Source: DATAAM01 sp036260075 (GTDB lineage: Bacteria > Actinomycetota > Acidimicrobiia > Acidimicrobiales > JAHWLA01). From it: a stretch of DNA of 5,759 nt. The stretch is from contig DATAAM010000227.1 of NCBI GenBank assembly GCA_036260075.1, forward strand, positions 1 through 5,759, written 5' to 3'. This document shows positions 5,110 to 5,759 of this stretch, in pieces. The translations under genes were made by a program, and so were the position numbers. The notes under the pieces are model-generated. The model did not search any database. It was given only the letters and a program-made list of their open reading frames with translations, and was not told the origin of the DNA. The first letter of the stretch is position 1. The number at the start of each line of letters is the position of its first letter.

Positions 5110-5759
5110 GTGAAGGCACACCGAGCAGCGCTCGCCCTTGCCGTCGTCACTGCCTCCCTGGGGCTGTCGGCCCCCGGCGCCGCCGACGACACCCCGGTCG
5201 AGGACTCCTGCACGCTCCACCCGACGCACGTCGTCAACCCCGGCTGCGTCCCTGCTGTCACAAGCGAGCTGCAACAGCCGGGCCGCTCCTATCCCGACAT
5301 CTCCCCGGACGTGCAGGATGTCTTACTGCAGCGGCCGTTCGTTCAGGACCCCGAGACCCAGATGTTCGTGCCCGGGCGGATGCACATCTGGTTCGACACG
5401 TGGGCGCAGAACCTCGGCACAGTGCCGGTGCAGCTCACAGTGGAGGAGATCCAGAGCACGTCGAGCTCGACCGTCACGCAGTGTGTGGCCTGGACGTTGC
5501 GCGTGTGCCGCGAGCGCGCCGAGGTGGGCGGGTTCAGCTGGCACGAGGAGCATCGGCACTTCCACTACGACGACTTCGCTGCCTACCAGCTGCGCAGGCT
5601 GGCTGCCGACGGGCGCCCCGACTACTCCGACGCGGGCCTGATCGCCATCAGCGACAAGGTGTCGTACTGCATGGTCGACTCGTTCCTGCTGGACCCCACA
5701 AAGCCGTCACCGCCCACCTACGTCGGCTGCAGCAACGTGCAGCAGGGCATCTCGCCCGG
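5110..5759 (+). CDS. LOX6: exported lysyl oxidase-family protein, C-terminus beyond the window
   Basis: The reading frame opens at a GTG preceded by GAAAGGA (5097-5103), 6 nt away, and continues to the window edge, giving 216 residues. The signal peptide is probably cut after PGAA at residue 25. The Cys-pair segment (C34 and C46; S-C-T-LHP-T-HVV-N-PGCVPA) matches LOX5. The insert PFVQDPETQMFVPG (76-89) matches LOX4. Copper ligands are H145, H148, H150 and H152 after W144. The LTQ lysine is K183 (SDKVSYC). Cysteines are at 125, 133, 187 and 207. The sequence ends at QGISP, about eight residues before the expected LTQ tyrosine, so catalytic competence and the tail type cannot be judged. The motif usually read LPNLVPNV is YPDISPDV here. 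A TTA codon is at 5323-5325. It is probably part of the same operon as LOX2-LOX5. Confidence 0.93.
   Translation, partial: MKAHRAALALAVVTASLGLSAPGAADDTPVEDSCTLHPTHVVNPGCVPAVTSELQQPGRSYPDISPDVQDVLLQRPFVQDPETQMFVPGRMHIWFDTWAQNLGTVPVQLTVEEIQSTSSSTVTQCVAWTLRVCRERAEVGGFSWHEEHRHFHYDDFAAYQLRRLAADGRPDYSDAGLIAISDKVSYCMVDSFLLDPTKPSPPTYVGCSNVQQGISP

Noticed and set aside
446..5759. Mobile element or CRISPR array explaining the repeats
   Set aside because: The repeats are paralogous coding sequence and paired leaders. No transposase, terminal inverted repeats, or short direct repeats with spacers were seen.

Overview
The window is GC-rich DNA with strong G/C third-position bias, GTG as well as ATG starts, and secreted proteins carrying poly-Thr/Pro-Thr linkers. 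This suggests a high-GC actinobacterium. The Thr-rich linkers recall Acidimicrobiia and relatives, but the class is a guess.

Layout: bases 1-303 hold the 5' end of a minus-strand membrane fatty acid desaturase-type gene that runs off the left edge. A divergent intergenic region follows (304-445). The rest is a head-to-tail array of six paralogous genes on the plus strand (446-1513, 1630-2547, 2544-3449, 3460-4254, 4251-5072 and 5110 to the right edge). They are called LOX1 to LOX6 here. Each encodes an exported, single-domain protein of the lysyl oxidase family. The copper motif W/F-H-x-x-H-x-H-F-H is present in all six. The cofactor lysine (E/D-K-V-S) is also present in all six. The cofactor tyrosine (T-D-I/V-Y) is seen in LOX1, 2, 3 and 5, is His in LOX4, and lies beyond the window in LOX6.

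Organisation: LOX1 stands 116 bp apart from LOX2. LOX2 to LOX6 are tightly packed (4-bp overlap, 10-bp gap, 4-bp overlap, 37-bp gap) and look like one operon. A nearly identical ~50-bp leader precedes only LOX1 and LOX2. It folds into a hairpin with the Shine-Dalgarno in the loop and the GTG start codon in the stem. A second conserved block lies about 42 bp further upstream at both places and may be a promoter.

The paralogs differ mainly at their ends. LOX1-3 carry C-terminal Thr-rich tails, ending in a Lys-rich segment in LOX2 and LOX3. LOX4 and LOX5 stop at the domain edge. LOX5 and LOX6 have an extra N-terminal segment with a Cys pair. The likely joint role is copper-dependent oxidation of primary amines (peptidyl lysine or another amine) outside the membrane, possibly for cross-linking at the cell surface. 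The natural substrate cannot be read from the sequence.
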